Part shown: one piece after another, positions 9,877 to 18,438 of the stretch
How positions within the stretch are numbered: position 1 is the stretch's first letter
Layout of the letters: every line of letters begins with the position of its first letter
NCBI GenBank assembly: GCA_934426285.1
Contig: CAKRYE010000002.1
Location: 4,628-68,627, forward strand
Direction: 5' to 3'
Length of the DNA stretch: 64,000 bases
Origin: an uncultured Blautia sp.
GTDB taxonomy: Bacteria; Bacillota; Clostridia; Lachnospirales; Lachnospiraceae
Made by a program: the position numbers and the translations under genes
Notes under the pieces: model-generated
The model's input: only the letters and a program-made list of their open reading frames with translations
Told to the model about the DNA's origin: nothing
Databases searched by the model: none

Positions 9877-11295
9877 TCAGCTGTTTTCTGATCTGGATCC
9901 TAAAGTAATCTCAACTGTGCTCTCCTGGTATTCCCCGTCAGTAGCTCTGGCCACCACTGCTTCTATCTTCTCGCCAGACTTATAATACTGGAGTTTTTCC
10001 AGAAGATCATCCCCGCTGGTCACACTCTGTCCATCAAATTTCACAATAATATCTCCCTTACAGATGCCACCTTTCTCAGCCGGTGATTTCTCCTCAACGC
10101 CTCTGACAAAAGCTCCCTCCGGCATATCATACATCTGTATGGCCTCTGTAGTAAGATTGGAAAGAACTACCCCCAGATAGCCTTTCTCTTCAGCGGAAAC
10201 CTTCTCCCTGGTCTGACGGTTCATCAGATCCTCAAGAATAGGCTTTGCCCTGGAAATGGGAATCGCATATCCCATTCCTTCCACTGTACTGTCGGCATAT
10301 TTAGCAGAATTAATACCGATCAGTTCTCCCTTCATATTCAGAAGTGCCCCTCCGCTGTTGCCGGGATTAATGGCTGCATCTGTCTGAATCAATCCGGAAC
10401 TGCTTGTACCATCCTCTGTGGAAATCGTTCTGTTCAGCGCACTGATCCATCCGGAGGTCACTGACTGTCCATATCCCAGCGCATTACCAATTGCCACTAC
10501 CTGCTGACCTACCACCAGATCCTCTGAGCTTCCAATCTGTGCAATCTTGATCTCACTCAGTGTATCCTCAGGAATATCTGCCTTCTTTACAGCGATCACA
10601 GCCAGATCATTGTCGGAATCTGTACCCTTGATCCTGGCACTGACTGCATCCTCCAGATTCAGGTCGCCGGTATCATCTGCATTCTCAGTCTCCGTTTCCG
10701 CATTCATTACATCATTTCCGATAAAACATACACTTAAAGTAGATGCTCCGTCTACCACATGATTATTGGTAGCGATCAAAAGCTCCTCATCATTATCTCC
10801 TACGATAATCCCTGAACCGGTAGCTGCACTTTTGTACTGACGCGAACCATAGCCAAAGAAGCTTGGTATTTCCTGTACGCTTACTGTAGTAATAGCCACT
10901 ACCGAAGGCATAGATGCCTGGGCTACTGAAGCCACAGTCCCATTCCCGGACTCTGTATCTGCCCCAATCTCCCCGTCAGAACCGTCATCTGTCACAGTTC
11001 CAGCCACACTCTGGGTTGTTTCAAGATGTGTACTTTTTTCATCAGTTTTCAGATATTTACCTGCCACAAAGCTTACCGATAGAAAAACGGCAGAAGCTAC
11101 CAGCCCGAAAAGCACTGCCAGAGCCACTGTCGTCCCTGCTTTTTTTCCAAAAGAATCTGTTTCTTTTTTATTCCGGACAGGCGGCACCCTGTCAGGCACA
11201 GTTCCGGTCTCCTCATGGAACTGATAATGTTCATATCTTGGAGCCTGCTCCCCGGATGTCTGTTGATCTTCCCTCCGGTCTTCTTCATTATACAT
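9877..11295 (-). CDS. membrane-anchored HtrA/DegP-type serine protease with PDZ domain
   Basis: 472 residues. The cytoplasmic N-terminus is charged, with one transmembrane anchor at about 50-75 (TTVALAVLFGLVASAVFLSV). An acidic linker leads to an S1C trypsin-like domain with the triad His (TNNHVV), Asp (DNDLAVIAV) and Ser (GNSGGALL), then a C-terminal PDZ domain (GYLGVVLSN to the end). This is the usual Gram-positive HtrA plan for degrading misfolded proteins outside the membrane. The site GCAGGTGAT precedes the ATG. It appears to be a single-gene unit with its own promoter and terminator. Confidence 0.93.
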   Translation of the reverse strand: MYNEEDRREDQQTSGEQAPRYEHYQFHEETGTVPDRVPPVRNKKETDSFGKKAGTTVALAVLFGLVASAVFLSVSFVAGKYLKTDEKSTHLETTQSVAGTVTDDGSDGEIGADTESGNGTVASVAQASMPSVVAITTVSVQEIPSFFGYGSRQYKSAATGSGIIVGDNDEELLIATNNHVVDGASTLSVCFIGNDVMNAETETENADDTGDLNLEDAVSARIKGTDSDNDLAVIAVKKADIPEDTLSEIKIAQIGSSEDLVVGQQVVAIGNALGYGQSVTSGWISALNRTISTEDGTSSSGLIQTDAAINPGNSGGALLNMKGELIGINSAKYADSTVEGMGYAIPISRAKPILEDLMNRQTREKVSAEEKGYLGVVLSNLTTEAIQMYDMPEGAFVRGVEEKSPAEKGGICKGDIIVKFDGQSVTSGDDLLEKLQYYKSGEKIEAVVARATDGEYQESTVEITLGSRSENS

Positions 11296-11379
11296 ATTAT
11301 CACCTGCTCCCTTCGCACCTGTTTATTCTGATATCAGCAGATTGAAATTCCTGTCCTGATATCCTGTTCTCTAGGAAAC

Positions 11380-11388
11380 AGTATAGCA
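11380..11388 (-). promoter_or_regulatory. extended -10 promoter of the HtrA gene
   Basis: On the minus strand TGCTATACT forms a TGn-extended -10, about 85 bases before the htrA start. No convincing -35 is seen at 17 bases. No inverted repeat typical of CssR or another regulator was recognised. Confidence 0.45.
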
Positions 11389-11441
11389 ATGAATTGTGTT
11401 CAAAATGTGACAATAATCGTAAAATGACGTGAAGGAAAACC

Positions 11442-12365
11442 TTAGCCTTTTTTCCAGTAATAGGGGTTCATTGTACATGCAAATACGATTTTGTTCGGAA
11501 GCTTATTGTATCTTTTTCCAAGAAAATATCCGGCATATTTAGCTCCGCTCTGCAGGATCAGCTGAGGGATCAGCCACACATGTCCGGTTTTTACCAGATA
11601 TACCATACTTCTTTTTACCAGGCGCAATCCCTCTCCCTCAGAAGGCACATCTGCAAAAATTTCCGGATGTTCTGCCTGCGAAACACCCAGGTCAAAATTA
11701 CGGTGAAACTGCTGGACACAGGAATAATTGTGTGAATGATAAACCCTGGCATCTGCTGCATAGGCAATAGAGTATCCCTGCTTTACCATGTTCCCTGCAC
11801 AGATCATATCCTCATTAAAAATAGCTCTGTTTACAAAGCCTCCCACATCCTGATAACTCTCTCTTTTATATGCTGCGCATACATTAGAGCAGAAATACGT
11901 CTTTATTCCATATTGTTTCACATCAGATAAGGATTTTACTGATGAGTGTTCCGGATAATTAAAGGAACGGGTGTAACGTTCCAGAAAACCACAGTCCGAT
12001 TTGGGAAGCTGTCTGGCATAAGCCGCTCCTATTTTCTCATTCTGGTCCAGGGCTTTCAGCAGATTCCCGATCAGCTTATGATCCGCCGGAAGAGCATCCT
12101 GTGTCATAAACACCATAACCCTGGCATCAGACAGCTCTGCTGCCCGTCTTCTTGTACCGCCATGATCAAAATCCTTCTGCTCCAAATGGTGCACTTCCAC
12201 CAGCTTACAATTCTCCCATTCCCGGTTCCAGTATTGCTCTCCTGTATTCATGACTACAATTCTGTCTGGAGGACATTCCTGTCTCTCCAGTCTTGTCAGC
12301 AATTCCATAAATTCTTTTCCCGGACGGTATGTGGGAATAATCACATCCACATTTCTGTTTTTCAT
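11442..12365 (-). CDS. family 2 glycosyltransferase, rhamnosyltransferase-like
   Basis: 307 residues from the ATG at 12365 (GGAG six bases upstream; an in-frame GTG lies 12 bases earlier). It starts VDVIIPTYRPGKEF, the GT-A fold opening strand. MTQDALPAD occupies the place of the DxD metal site, FNEDMICAGNM supplies the ED acid/base motif, and KDFDHGGTRRRAA resembles RfbF-type rhamnosyltransferases. It is a soluble cytoplasmic enzyme without transmembrane segments and a likely elongating transferase for the adjacent polysaccharide. A 14-bp hairpin separates it from the LCP gene upstream, so it may be partly uncoupled from that operon. Confidence 0.82.
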   Translation of the reverse strand: MKNRNVDVIIPTYRPGKEFMELLTRLERQECPPDRIVVMNTGEQYWNREWENCKLVEVHHLEQKDFDHGGTRRRAAELSDARVMVFMTQDALPADHKLIGNLLKALDQNEKIGAAYARQLPKSDCGFLERYTRSFNYPEHSSVKSLSDVKQYGIKTYFCSNVCAAYKRESYQDVGGFVNRAIFNEDMICAGNMVKQGYSIAYAADARVYHSHNYSCVQQFHRNFDLGVSQAEHPEIFADVPSEGEGLRLVKRSMVYLVKTGHVWLIPQLILQSGAKYAGYFLGKRYNKLPNKIVFACTMNPYYWKKG

Positions 12366-12391
12366 ATTTATCTCCACTATTTTTTTATTCT

Positions 12392-12427
12392 AGAAAGGAC
12401 CATCCTGTCTTTCGGATGGTCCTTTCT
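12392..12427 (-). terminator. strong hairpin between the LCP and rhamnosyltransferase genes
   Basis: A perfect 14-bp stem AGAAAGGACCATCC/GGATGGTCCTTTCT with an 8-base loop. The run after the stem on the minus strand is A-rich rather than U-rich, so it may be a partial terminator or an mRNA-stabilising element. Confidence 0.55.
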
Positions 12428-12443
12428 GTTCAGCATAATCCTA

Positions 12444-13829
12444 TTATTCTTCGTTGTCATAGTTTCCGGATTCAGCAGCTCCGTCAGAAAATCCACCGTC
12501 ATCTCCGCCACCATTATCATAATCTGAACCACTGTCATTATCATAATCTGAGCCGCCGCCATTGTCATAATCCGAGCCACCGCCATTGTCATAGTCTGTG
12601 CCACCGCCGTAATCATAATCTGTACCGCCACCATTATCATAATCTGTGCTTTCGCTATTACTATCATAATAATCATTATCTGTGGAAGAACTGTTTCCAG
12701 ACCATACAAATGTATTATCATCTGTATTAGTTGTATCATCCTGCGTGGTGGATGTTGCCGCTTCATCCAGTTTTCCTTCTCCGCCTACAATCTCCAGAAT
12801 CTTATTGCTTTTCTCAAGAACCTCCGAGGATGGCGTATAATCCTGGTCATTATACAGGAATTTGTGAAGCTCTGTTACATTGCTTGCCAAATCAGTAGGA
12901 ACAATGATACTTCCCTTAATATTTGAGAATTTGTACTTCGCCGGAAATCCGGTGCTTTCAGAAAAATTATATCCAATCACTGTTGGAATCAGTCCAAGAA
13001 TATCCTGCTTGGAAAGAGAGGTCTGTACCATAGGGAACACATCATCCATAATCTTGAAAATAGAGGTTAAACCTGCTATCTTCGCCTTATCAAAGAGCAT
13101 TCCCAGAACTTTTCGCTGTCTTTCTGTACGTCCCATATCCATACTTGCAGTATAACGGATACGACAGTAAGAGGTAACCTGTACACCATTCAGGTGATAG
13201 GTATCTACGATTGCTTCCAGATCCTCAGGCTTAGGATCTGGTTCCTCCACCGGAGTATAGCTCTTACCTGTCAGCTTGGATGTCTCCTGACAATAGTTAT
13301 TCATATGCACGATTTCCGCATAGGAAAGAGGAATATCCAATCCTCCCAGATCATCCACAACCTCTGCCAGGGCAGAGAAATCCGCTGTGGCATAATCGGA
13401 AATATCCAAATCCAGGTTGGTATTCAGCATGGCAATTGCCTGCTCCGGTCCTCCATAAGCATACGCAGCGTTTGCTTTTGTATAAGTTCCATTTCCAATA
13501 TCCAGAAATGTATCTCTGTAAACAGAAGCCATACGTACCTCACCGGTATCATTGTTTACACTTACAATGATCATGGTATCACTGTTCTGTGCAGACAGAC
13601 TAGATCCCTCACCACGGGTATCAATTCCAAACAGTACATAGGTTTTGTACCCTGTCATTTTCGGAGCCTCCGGATTCACCGGAATCGTCTCACGCTTCAG
13701 CTCCGGCTGCTGGATCTTATCCAGTCTGGAAGAAATCTGTCCGTAGACATACAGTCCGCCAATAAACAGCAGAAGCACAACAATTTCAAGCACAAACAGT
13801 ACTTTTTTCTTTTTTCCTGGTTTAGCCAT
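12444..13829 (-). CDS. LytR-CpsA-Psr (LCP) family glycopolymer transferase
   Basis: 461 residues from MAKPGKKKK at 13829; an ATG 30 bases earlier overlaps the end of the upstream gene and is less likely. A short basic N-terminus, one membrane anchor (VLFVLEIVVLLLFIGGLYVY, about 10-30) and the extracellular LCP domain (about 70-330) are visible. The domain has the conserved Asp/Arg positions of FGIDTRGE, SDTMIIVSVN, VYRDTF, and RIRYT...MGRTERQRKV. LCP enzymes move undecaprenyl-linked polymers onto peptidoglycan. The C-terminus after about 365 is a Thr/Asp/Ser/Gly-rich tail with six 8-residue repeats. It lies directly after the phosphoglycosyltransferase gene, fitting attachment of the polymer made by this locus. 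Confidence 0.9.
   Translation of the reverse strand: MAKPGKKKKVLFVLEIVVLLLFIGGLYVYGQISSRLDKIQQPELKRETIPVNPEAPKMTGYKTYVLFGIDTRGEGSSLSAQNSDTMIIVSVNNDTGEVRMASVYRDTFLDIGNGTYTKANAAYAYGGPEQAIAMLNTNLDLDISDYATADFSALAEVVDDLGGLDIPLSYAEIVHMNNYCQETSKLTGKSYTPVEEPDPKPEDLEAIVDTYHLNGVQVTSYCRIRYTASMDMGRTERQRKVLGMLFDKAKIAGLTSIFKIMDDVFPMVQTSLSKQDILGLIPTVIGYNFSESTGFPAKYKFSNIKGSIIVPTDLASNVTELHKFLYNDQDYTPSSEVLEKSNKILEIVGGEGKLDEAATSTTQDDTTNTDDNTFVWSGNSSSTDNDYYDSNSESTDYDNGGGTDYDYGGGTDYDNGGGSDYDNGGGSDYDNDSGSDYDNGGGDDGGFSDGAAESGNYDNEE
12505..12648 (-). repeat. six 24-base tandem repeats in the LCP gene
   Basis: The 3' part of the LCP gene repeats a 24-base unit coding (S/T)DYDNGGG six times, with a few substitutions (DYDY, NDSG). 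In-frame units of this type expand and contract by slippage without breaking the protein. Confidence 0.8.
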
Positions 13830-13848
13830 ACTCTTCTTTCCCCTTATC

Positions 13849-15252
13849 TTAATATGCATTCTTATTTACAAATCCCTTAAAAAAGGTAAGAAAAATAATC
13901 TTTATATCAAAGCCTATACTCCAGTTCTCAATATAATAAAGATCACATTCTATCCTCTTTCTGATGGATGTATCTCCACGATAGCCTTTTACCTGCGCCC
14001 ATCCGGTAAGCCCCGGACGAACCTGATGTTTCACCATATACCTAGGGATTTCTTCTCTGAATTTCTCTACAAAAAACGGTCTCTCAGGTCTGGGACCTAC
14101 CAGACTCATATCACCTTTTAAAATATTGAAAAGCTGCGGAAGCTCATCAATACTGGTATGCCGCATAAACTTACCGATCCCGGTCACACGTGGATCATTC
14201 TTTACCGTCCACGCCTTCTTCTCCTCCGACTCCGGCTGTACTTCCATAGAGCGGAATTTATACATCCGGAAATTCTGATTGTGAAGTCCCACCCTCTCCT
14301 GCTTGTAAATCAGGGGACCCGGGGAGGTCAGCTTGATCAGCAAACACATCAGAAGCATGATCGGAGACGTCACAATAATCCCTGCAATTGAACCCACAAT
14401 ATCCATAGCGCGTTTCACCATCGCATTAAATGTATTGTTCAACGGCACATAACGGATATTGATAACCGGAAGTCCCAATATATCCTCTGTATAGGGCTTT
14501 GTAGGAATAATCTTATTATAATCCGGGATAAATTTTGTGTGTACTCCCGACTTTTCACACAATGCTACAATCTCCTCAAGTCGATAGTACTCACTCAGTC
14601 CCAGTGTAATGGCGATCTCATCCAGGCGGTTTTCAGGCAAAATCACATTCAGATTTGCGATTCTTCCCAGCACCTTAATCCCCCGGTAGGCAGTCCCTGC
14701 CGGAACATTATCATCCAGGATTCCCCGGATCACATAACCCCACTGCGGGTTAGCCAGTACACGATCAATATATTCCTCAGCAGCCCTGCTGTATCCCACA
14801 CAGATCATCTGTGTCTGGTTCATGCCCTTTTCACGCATATCTCTGAGAAGAGCAAATATCAGCATACGGGTTCCCCACTGAAGGACAATATTGATCAGAT
14901 AAAACATAATATATGTGGATCGGGAAAAATCTCCCTCATCAATCATATAAAATGTAAACATAAGAATCAGAAGTCCCAGGGAATTGGCCTTCACAATATT
15001 TGCCAGAACCAGCCGGCGTCCCTGCATCCGCATAGGCGTATACAAGGTAAATGCCTGATACAAAAGCAGATAAACCGGTATGATAAAGACAAGCATCAGC
15101 ATATACTGCTGAAAGCTCCTTGTCCTTACCGCAGTTGCCGACATAGGACCCACAAAACGTATCAGCCATGCCAGAAAATATGAAAGCGCAAGCACAACAG
15201 CATCTATAAGCATATGGAGACGACTAAAATTCTTTTCATTGTCCTTTAACAA
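13849..15252 (-). CDS. undecaprenyl-phosphate glycosyl-1-phosphate transferase (WbaP/CpsE type)
   Basis: 467 residues. It has four or five N-terminal transmembrane helices (to about 130), a CoA-binding-like NAD-fold middle domain (about 140-260), and another helix (DIVGSIAGIIVTSPIMLLMC). The C-terminal catalytic bacterial sugar transferase domain has KQERVG, RMYKFRSM, TSIDELPQLFNIL and GDMSLVGPRPERP. It loads the first sugar phosphate onto undecaprenyl phosphate, the committing step of polymer synthesis. The start is TTG preceded by GAGGTG; this keeps the full first helix. It has its own promoter (15337-15366) and a structured leader. Confidence 0.92.
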   Translation of the reverse strand: MLKDNEKNFSRLHMLIDAVVLALSYFLAWLIRFVGPMSATAVRTRSFQQYMLMLVFIIPVYLLLYQAFTLYTPMRMQGRRLVLANIVKANSLGLLILMFTFYMIDEGDFSRSTYIMFYLINIVLQWGTRMLIFALLRDMREKGMNQTQMICVGYSRAAEEYIDRVLANPQWGYVIRGILDDNVPAGTAYRGIKVLGRIANLNVILPENRLDEIAITLGLSEYYRLEEIVALCEKSGVHTKFIPDYNKIIPTKPYTEDILGLPVINIRYVPLNNTFNAMVKRAMDIVGSIAGIIVTSPIMLLMCLLIKLTSPGPLIYKQERVGLHNQNFRMYKFRSMEVQPESEEKKAWTVKNDPRVTGIGKFMRHTSIDELPQLFNILKGDMSLVGPRPERPFFVEKFREEIPRYMVKHQVRPGLTGWAQVKGYRGDTSIRKRIECDLYYIENWSIGFDIKIIFLTFFKGFVNKNAY

Positions 15253-15279
15253 TCCTTTGTCACCTCATTTTTATTGCCT

Positions 15280-15324
15280 GTAACTGCCCCATCCCTCACA
15301 GAATTCTCTCTGACAGGCAGTTAC
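15280..15324 (-). promoter_or_regulatory. structured 5' leader of the phosphoglycosyltransferase operon
   Basis: Just after the predicted start site the leader forms a perfect 9-bp stem, GTAACTGCC/GGCAGTTAC, around a 27-base loop. The bases GCCTGT in the 5' arm region can instead pair with ACAGGC near 15272-15282, so two exclusive foldings are possible. No U-run follows, so it is not a simple terminator. No known riboswitch class was recognised. Confidence 0.45.
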
Positions 15325-15336
15325 TATCGCATTTAT

Positions 15337-15366
15337 ATTATAATAGTTGATTTGTAAAAGCAACAA
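15337..15366 (-). promoter_or_regulatory. promoter of the phosphoglycosyltransferase-LCP operon
   Basis: Minus strand -35 TTGTTG (15366-15361), 18-base spacer, -10 TATAAT (15342-15337). It lies in the gap after the 15409 glycosyltransferase gene. Confidence 0.65.
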
Positions 15367-15408
15367 ATTCTTCTTCCCAATTTTATAAAATTTTTATGAA
15401 CTTTAAAA

Positions 15409-16365
15409 TTATCCTTTCAGGCGTCGGAACATATTAATCCACAATTCTATCTGTATTTTCAGGTAATGAGGCAGATTTTCCACTCGGAAAGCTACTTTTC
15501 TGTCACGCCTGCTGATCTGAAATCCATTCTTAATACCTGCCAGATATTCCCTTCCAAATCCTTTCAGACCAAAAAACAGGATTTTAATCCCAAAGCCAAT
15601 AACCAGGAAAGGCAGATTTAACACAATCTGCAGCAATGGCATATTTTTGTAGATTAAATACACATTATTTCTGGATGAATAGCGGATCTTAAACTGATTG
15701 TATCTGGATCCACTGGTACCGCTGCCCACATGATATACCTTAGCCAATGGAAAATACCAATTCTCATAGCCATTGATCCTGGCCCTGTATCCCACATCCA
15801 TATCCTCCAGGTAGGCAAAATGCTCCTCATCAAAATATCCTATTTTTTCAAAAATATCCTTTCGATAAATAGCCGCTCCCGCGCAGGAAGCAAAAATCTT
15901 CTCTTCTTTTTCATAGGTATGAATATTTTTACCCTTTCCTCTGGCAAAGGCCCAACCCAGGGCACAATAATAATTGCCTGCGTCATCCAGTCTGTCCCTG
16001 TCATGAAACTGTATCATTCGGGCTGCTCCGGAGAAAGCTTTCGGATGCCTCCTGATCCCCTGAAGCATCTGCTCAATAAAATCCCTTGTAACCTCTATAT
16101 CATTATTCAGAAGTAGTACATAGGATGCCCTGGAGGCTTTAATTCCCTCATTCACAGCCTTACAGAATCCAAAATTCTCAGGAAGCTCTATAAGACGCAC
16201 CCAGGGATACGAGGCTGCCACAAAAGCACAACTTCCGTCAACAGAACCGTTGTCTACCAGGATCACCTCAAAATTTTTTACAGTCTGACACTCCAGACCG
16301 GAAAGTACTCCATCCAGATAAGCCATCCCGTTATAATTGGGAATGATCACTGATATTTCCTGCAT
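15409..16365 (-). CDS. family 2 glycosyltransferase (WbbL-like)
   Basis: 318 residues from the ATG at 16365, which follows AGGAGGAAATC; upstream in-frame ATGs lie inside the preceding gene without such a site. ISVIIPNYNGMAYLD opens the GT-A fold, LLLNNDIEV carries the DxD-type site and YLEDMDVGYRA the acid/base motif, as in dTDP-rhamnosyl transferases of the WbbL group. The C-terminus is hydrophobic and basic (NLPFLVIGFGIKILFFGLKG), suggesting peripheral membrane binding. It overlaps the preceding double-domain transferase by 35 bases, so the two are translated together. Confidence 0.85.
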   Translation of the reverse strand: MQEISVIIPNYNGMAYLDGVLSGLECQTVKNFEVILVDNGSVDGSCAFVAASYPWVRLIELPENFGFCKAVNEGIKASRASYVLLLNNDIEVTRDFIEQMLQGIRRHPKAFSGAARMIQFHDRDRLDDAGNYYCALGWAFARGKGKNIHTYEKEEKIFASCAGAAIYRKDIFEKIGYFDEEHFAYLEDMDVGYRARINGYENWYFPLAKVYHVGSGTSGSRYNQFKIRYSSRNNVYLIYKNMPLLQIVLNLPFLVIGFGIKILFFGLKGFGREYLAGIKNGFQISRRDRKVAFRVENLPHYLKIQIELWINMFRRLKG

Positions 16366-18253
16366 GATTTCCTCCTGCTTCTTTCTTTTTCTCATCATCC
16401 TTCCAACTCATTCCCGGAAGTGGTTTCAGAGAATAATTCCATTTTGTAAGGGAAAGGTTTTTATTATAATAAGGATCTCCGTTTTTCAGGATATCCAGCC
16501 AGTGACAGCGCATATATTCAATTTCAGTCTGAAAACGGCGTACTTTTTCTTCACTGTCCTCTGCTCCCCTTGTTTTTGATTCCATATGATAAAGCTCTGC
16601 ATAGGGATCATATACAATGAGAAAGCCTTTCTTTCGCACCTTCAGACACAGATCCACATCATTAAATGCCACAGCCAGCTCCTCTGTAAAACCGCCTGCT
16701 TCCTCAAATACTTTCTTCTTCATCATCATGCAGGCGGCAGTCACTGCACTCATATCCTGCAAAAGAGATGCCTTGTGCAGATAACCGGTACGGTCTGCCG
16801 GCATATCCACAAACATATGTCCGGCAATTCCTCCCATCCCTACCACACAGCCTGCATGCTGAATGGTATGATCCGGATAGATCAGTTTTGCTCCCACTGC
16901 TCCTACCTCCGGTCGCTGGCATACTCCCAGCATCTCTTCCATCCATGAAGGCCGGATTGTTTTTATATCATTATTCAAAAACAGCAGATACTCGCCCCTT
17001 GCATGAGATGCCCCAAAATTATTGATGGCAGAATAATTAAACTCCTTTGTCCACCGCAGGAGCCGGATCCGGGAATCCCTGGAAAGTTCCTTGTAATATT
17101 GAAAAATCTCCTCTGTAGTGCTGTTATTTTCCACAATGATGATTTCAAAATTCTGATAATCTGTATTATTTTTCAGAGATTCCATACAGGTCTGCAAAGT
17201 TTCTTTTTCATCTTTATTTGGAATGATCACCGATACTAACGGCTGTCCCTGAACCGGATATTGGACACGGTAAAATCCCAGATCCGGGGTATGACTTACC
17301 TCTCCCCTGACACCGGTTCTTTTCAGGTGTTCTTCAATAGCACGCTTTCCGGCTTCAAAAGCATACATCTTACTTGCCGGATTGTCTGCAGTAGATGCCT
17401 TATGGGTCCTCCAGTGATACAAAATCTCGGGCACATGAACTACCTCCCTGGCAGCCTCTGTGCAGCGGAAAATAAAATCATAATCCTGCGCTCCGTCAAA
17501 TTCCCTGCGAAAACCTCCCGCCTGCTCCACCACACTTCTGCGAACCATAAAAAAATGGCAGATATAATTATTAGACCTTAAAAGATCCAGATTAAAATCA
17601 GGTTTCAGGTGAGGCTGAAAATGCTCATCCAGTTCTGTGGTAACCTTATCCTCATCTGTATAAACAGCATCTGCCTCCGGATGTGTCTGCAGCGTCTGCA
17701 CAATTTCATAAAGCGCATTGGGTGCCAGCAGATCATCATGATCCAGAAGCCCGAGAAATTGTCCCTTTGCCATGGCAAATGCCCTGTTTGTATTCTCTGC
17801 AATACCCAGATTTTCTTTCAGGTTACAAAAACGCACCCTCTCATCCCGGGCTGCATACTCTGCCAGAACTCTCTGCATCTCTTCATTATCAGGACTTGCA
17901 TTGGCAATACAAAGTTCCCATACTCCATATGTCTGTCCTGTTACAGAATCGATCATCTGTTTCAGGAATTCTGTAGGAGTCTGATAGGCAGGTACTATAA
18001 TACTGATCAGCGGCTCATATTTAAATCTGTGAGTTCTCTGTCTGTCCAGCGCTGCCTCATCCGGGGCATAGGCCTGATACCATGGGGCATAGGGTACTTC
18101 CTCCGGCTCAAATCTTTCATGAAGACGAATCCAGAATTCCTTTGGCCCATAATGCTTCAGATATCGAAAACCCTTTTGCACTGTATAGGGAGAAAGTTTC
18201 TTCAAAACCCTCAGCCACTGGATTTTTCCCCCTGTAGATTGTTGTTTATTCAT
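16331..18253 (-). CDS. bifunctional double-domain GT2 glycosyltransferase
   Basis: 640 residues with two tandem GT-A domains. The first (about 80-300) begins LISIIVPAYQTP with FLGLLDHDDLLAP; the second (about 340-600) begins LVSVIIPNKDEKET with LLFLNNDIKT and VAFNDVDLCL. The N-terminus (about 1-70) is a basic helical segment. Tandem GT2 proteins of this type extend polymers with two alternating or successive sugars. A paralogue is encoded at 21343-23793. It is the first gene of a two-gene unit with the WbbL-like transferase, facing away from the D,D-carboxypeptidase gene. Confidence 0.85.
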   Translation of the reverse strand: MNKQQSTGGKIQWLRVLKKLSPYTVQKGFRYLKHYGPKEFWIRLHERFEPEEVPYAPWYQAYAPDEAALDRQRTHRFKYEPLISIIVPAYQTPTEFLKQMIDSVTGQTYGVWELCIANASPDNEEMQRVLAEYAARDERVRFCNLKENLGIAENTNRAFAMAKGQFLGLLDHDDLLAPNALYEIVQTLQTHPEADAVYTDEDKVTTELDEHFQPHLKPDFNLDLLRSNNYICHFFMVRRSVVEQAGGFRREFDGAQDYDFIFRCTEAAREVVHVPEILYHWRTHKASTADNPASKMYAFEAGKRAIEEHLKRTGVRGEVSHTPDLGFYRVQYPVQGQPLVSVIIPNKDEKETLQTCMESLKNNTDYQNFEIIIVENNSTTEEIFQYYKELSRDSRIRLLRWTKEFNYSAINNFGASHARGEYLLFLNNDIKTIRPSWMEEMLGVCQRPEVGAVGAKLIYPDHTIQHAGCVVGMGGIAGHMFVDMPADRTGYLHKASLLQDMSAVTAACMMMKKKVFEEAGGFTEELAVAFNDVDLCLKVRKKGFLIVYDPYAELYHMESKTRGAEDSEEKVRRFQTEIEYMRCHWLDILKNGDPYYNKNLSLTKWNYSLKPLPGMSWKDDEKKKEAGGNHAGNISDHSQL

Positions 18254-18311
18254 GTTTCAACCTCGATTTTTTGTCAATAAGATATTTTATTTTAACATTG
18301 TATGATATTTT

Positions 18312-18341
18312 TTGCAAGAAACCTGTAAAGTATGCTATACT
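18312..18341 (+). promoter_or_regulatory. promoter of the plus-strand D,D-carboxypeptidase gene
   Basis: -35 TTGCAA (18312-18317), 18-base spacer, extended -10 TGCTATACT (TATACT 18336-18341). The leader contains an 8-bp hairpin ATGAACAG/CTGTTCAT at about 18371-18394, before the AACAGGAG ribosome binding site. Confidence 0.7.
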
Positions 18342-18438
18342 ATTATTCACAATTAGTTATTGAAAAGGGTATGAACAGTAATAAATCTGTTCATGTTCTC
18401 CCCTCTGCTACAAATATATAAACAGGAGTATTCTTATC

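Noticed and set aside
12505-12648. CRISPR array
   Set aside because: Units are 24 bases, contiguous, in frame and without spacers. No array was seen anywhere in the window.
12377-12766. Met/Ile-rich open frame inside the LCP repeat region
   Set aside because: It is a frame-shifted reading of the 24-base repeats; the LCP frame has clear homology on both sides. The His/Tyr-rich plus-strand frame at 12416-12730 is rejected for the same reason.
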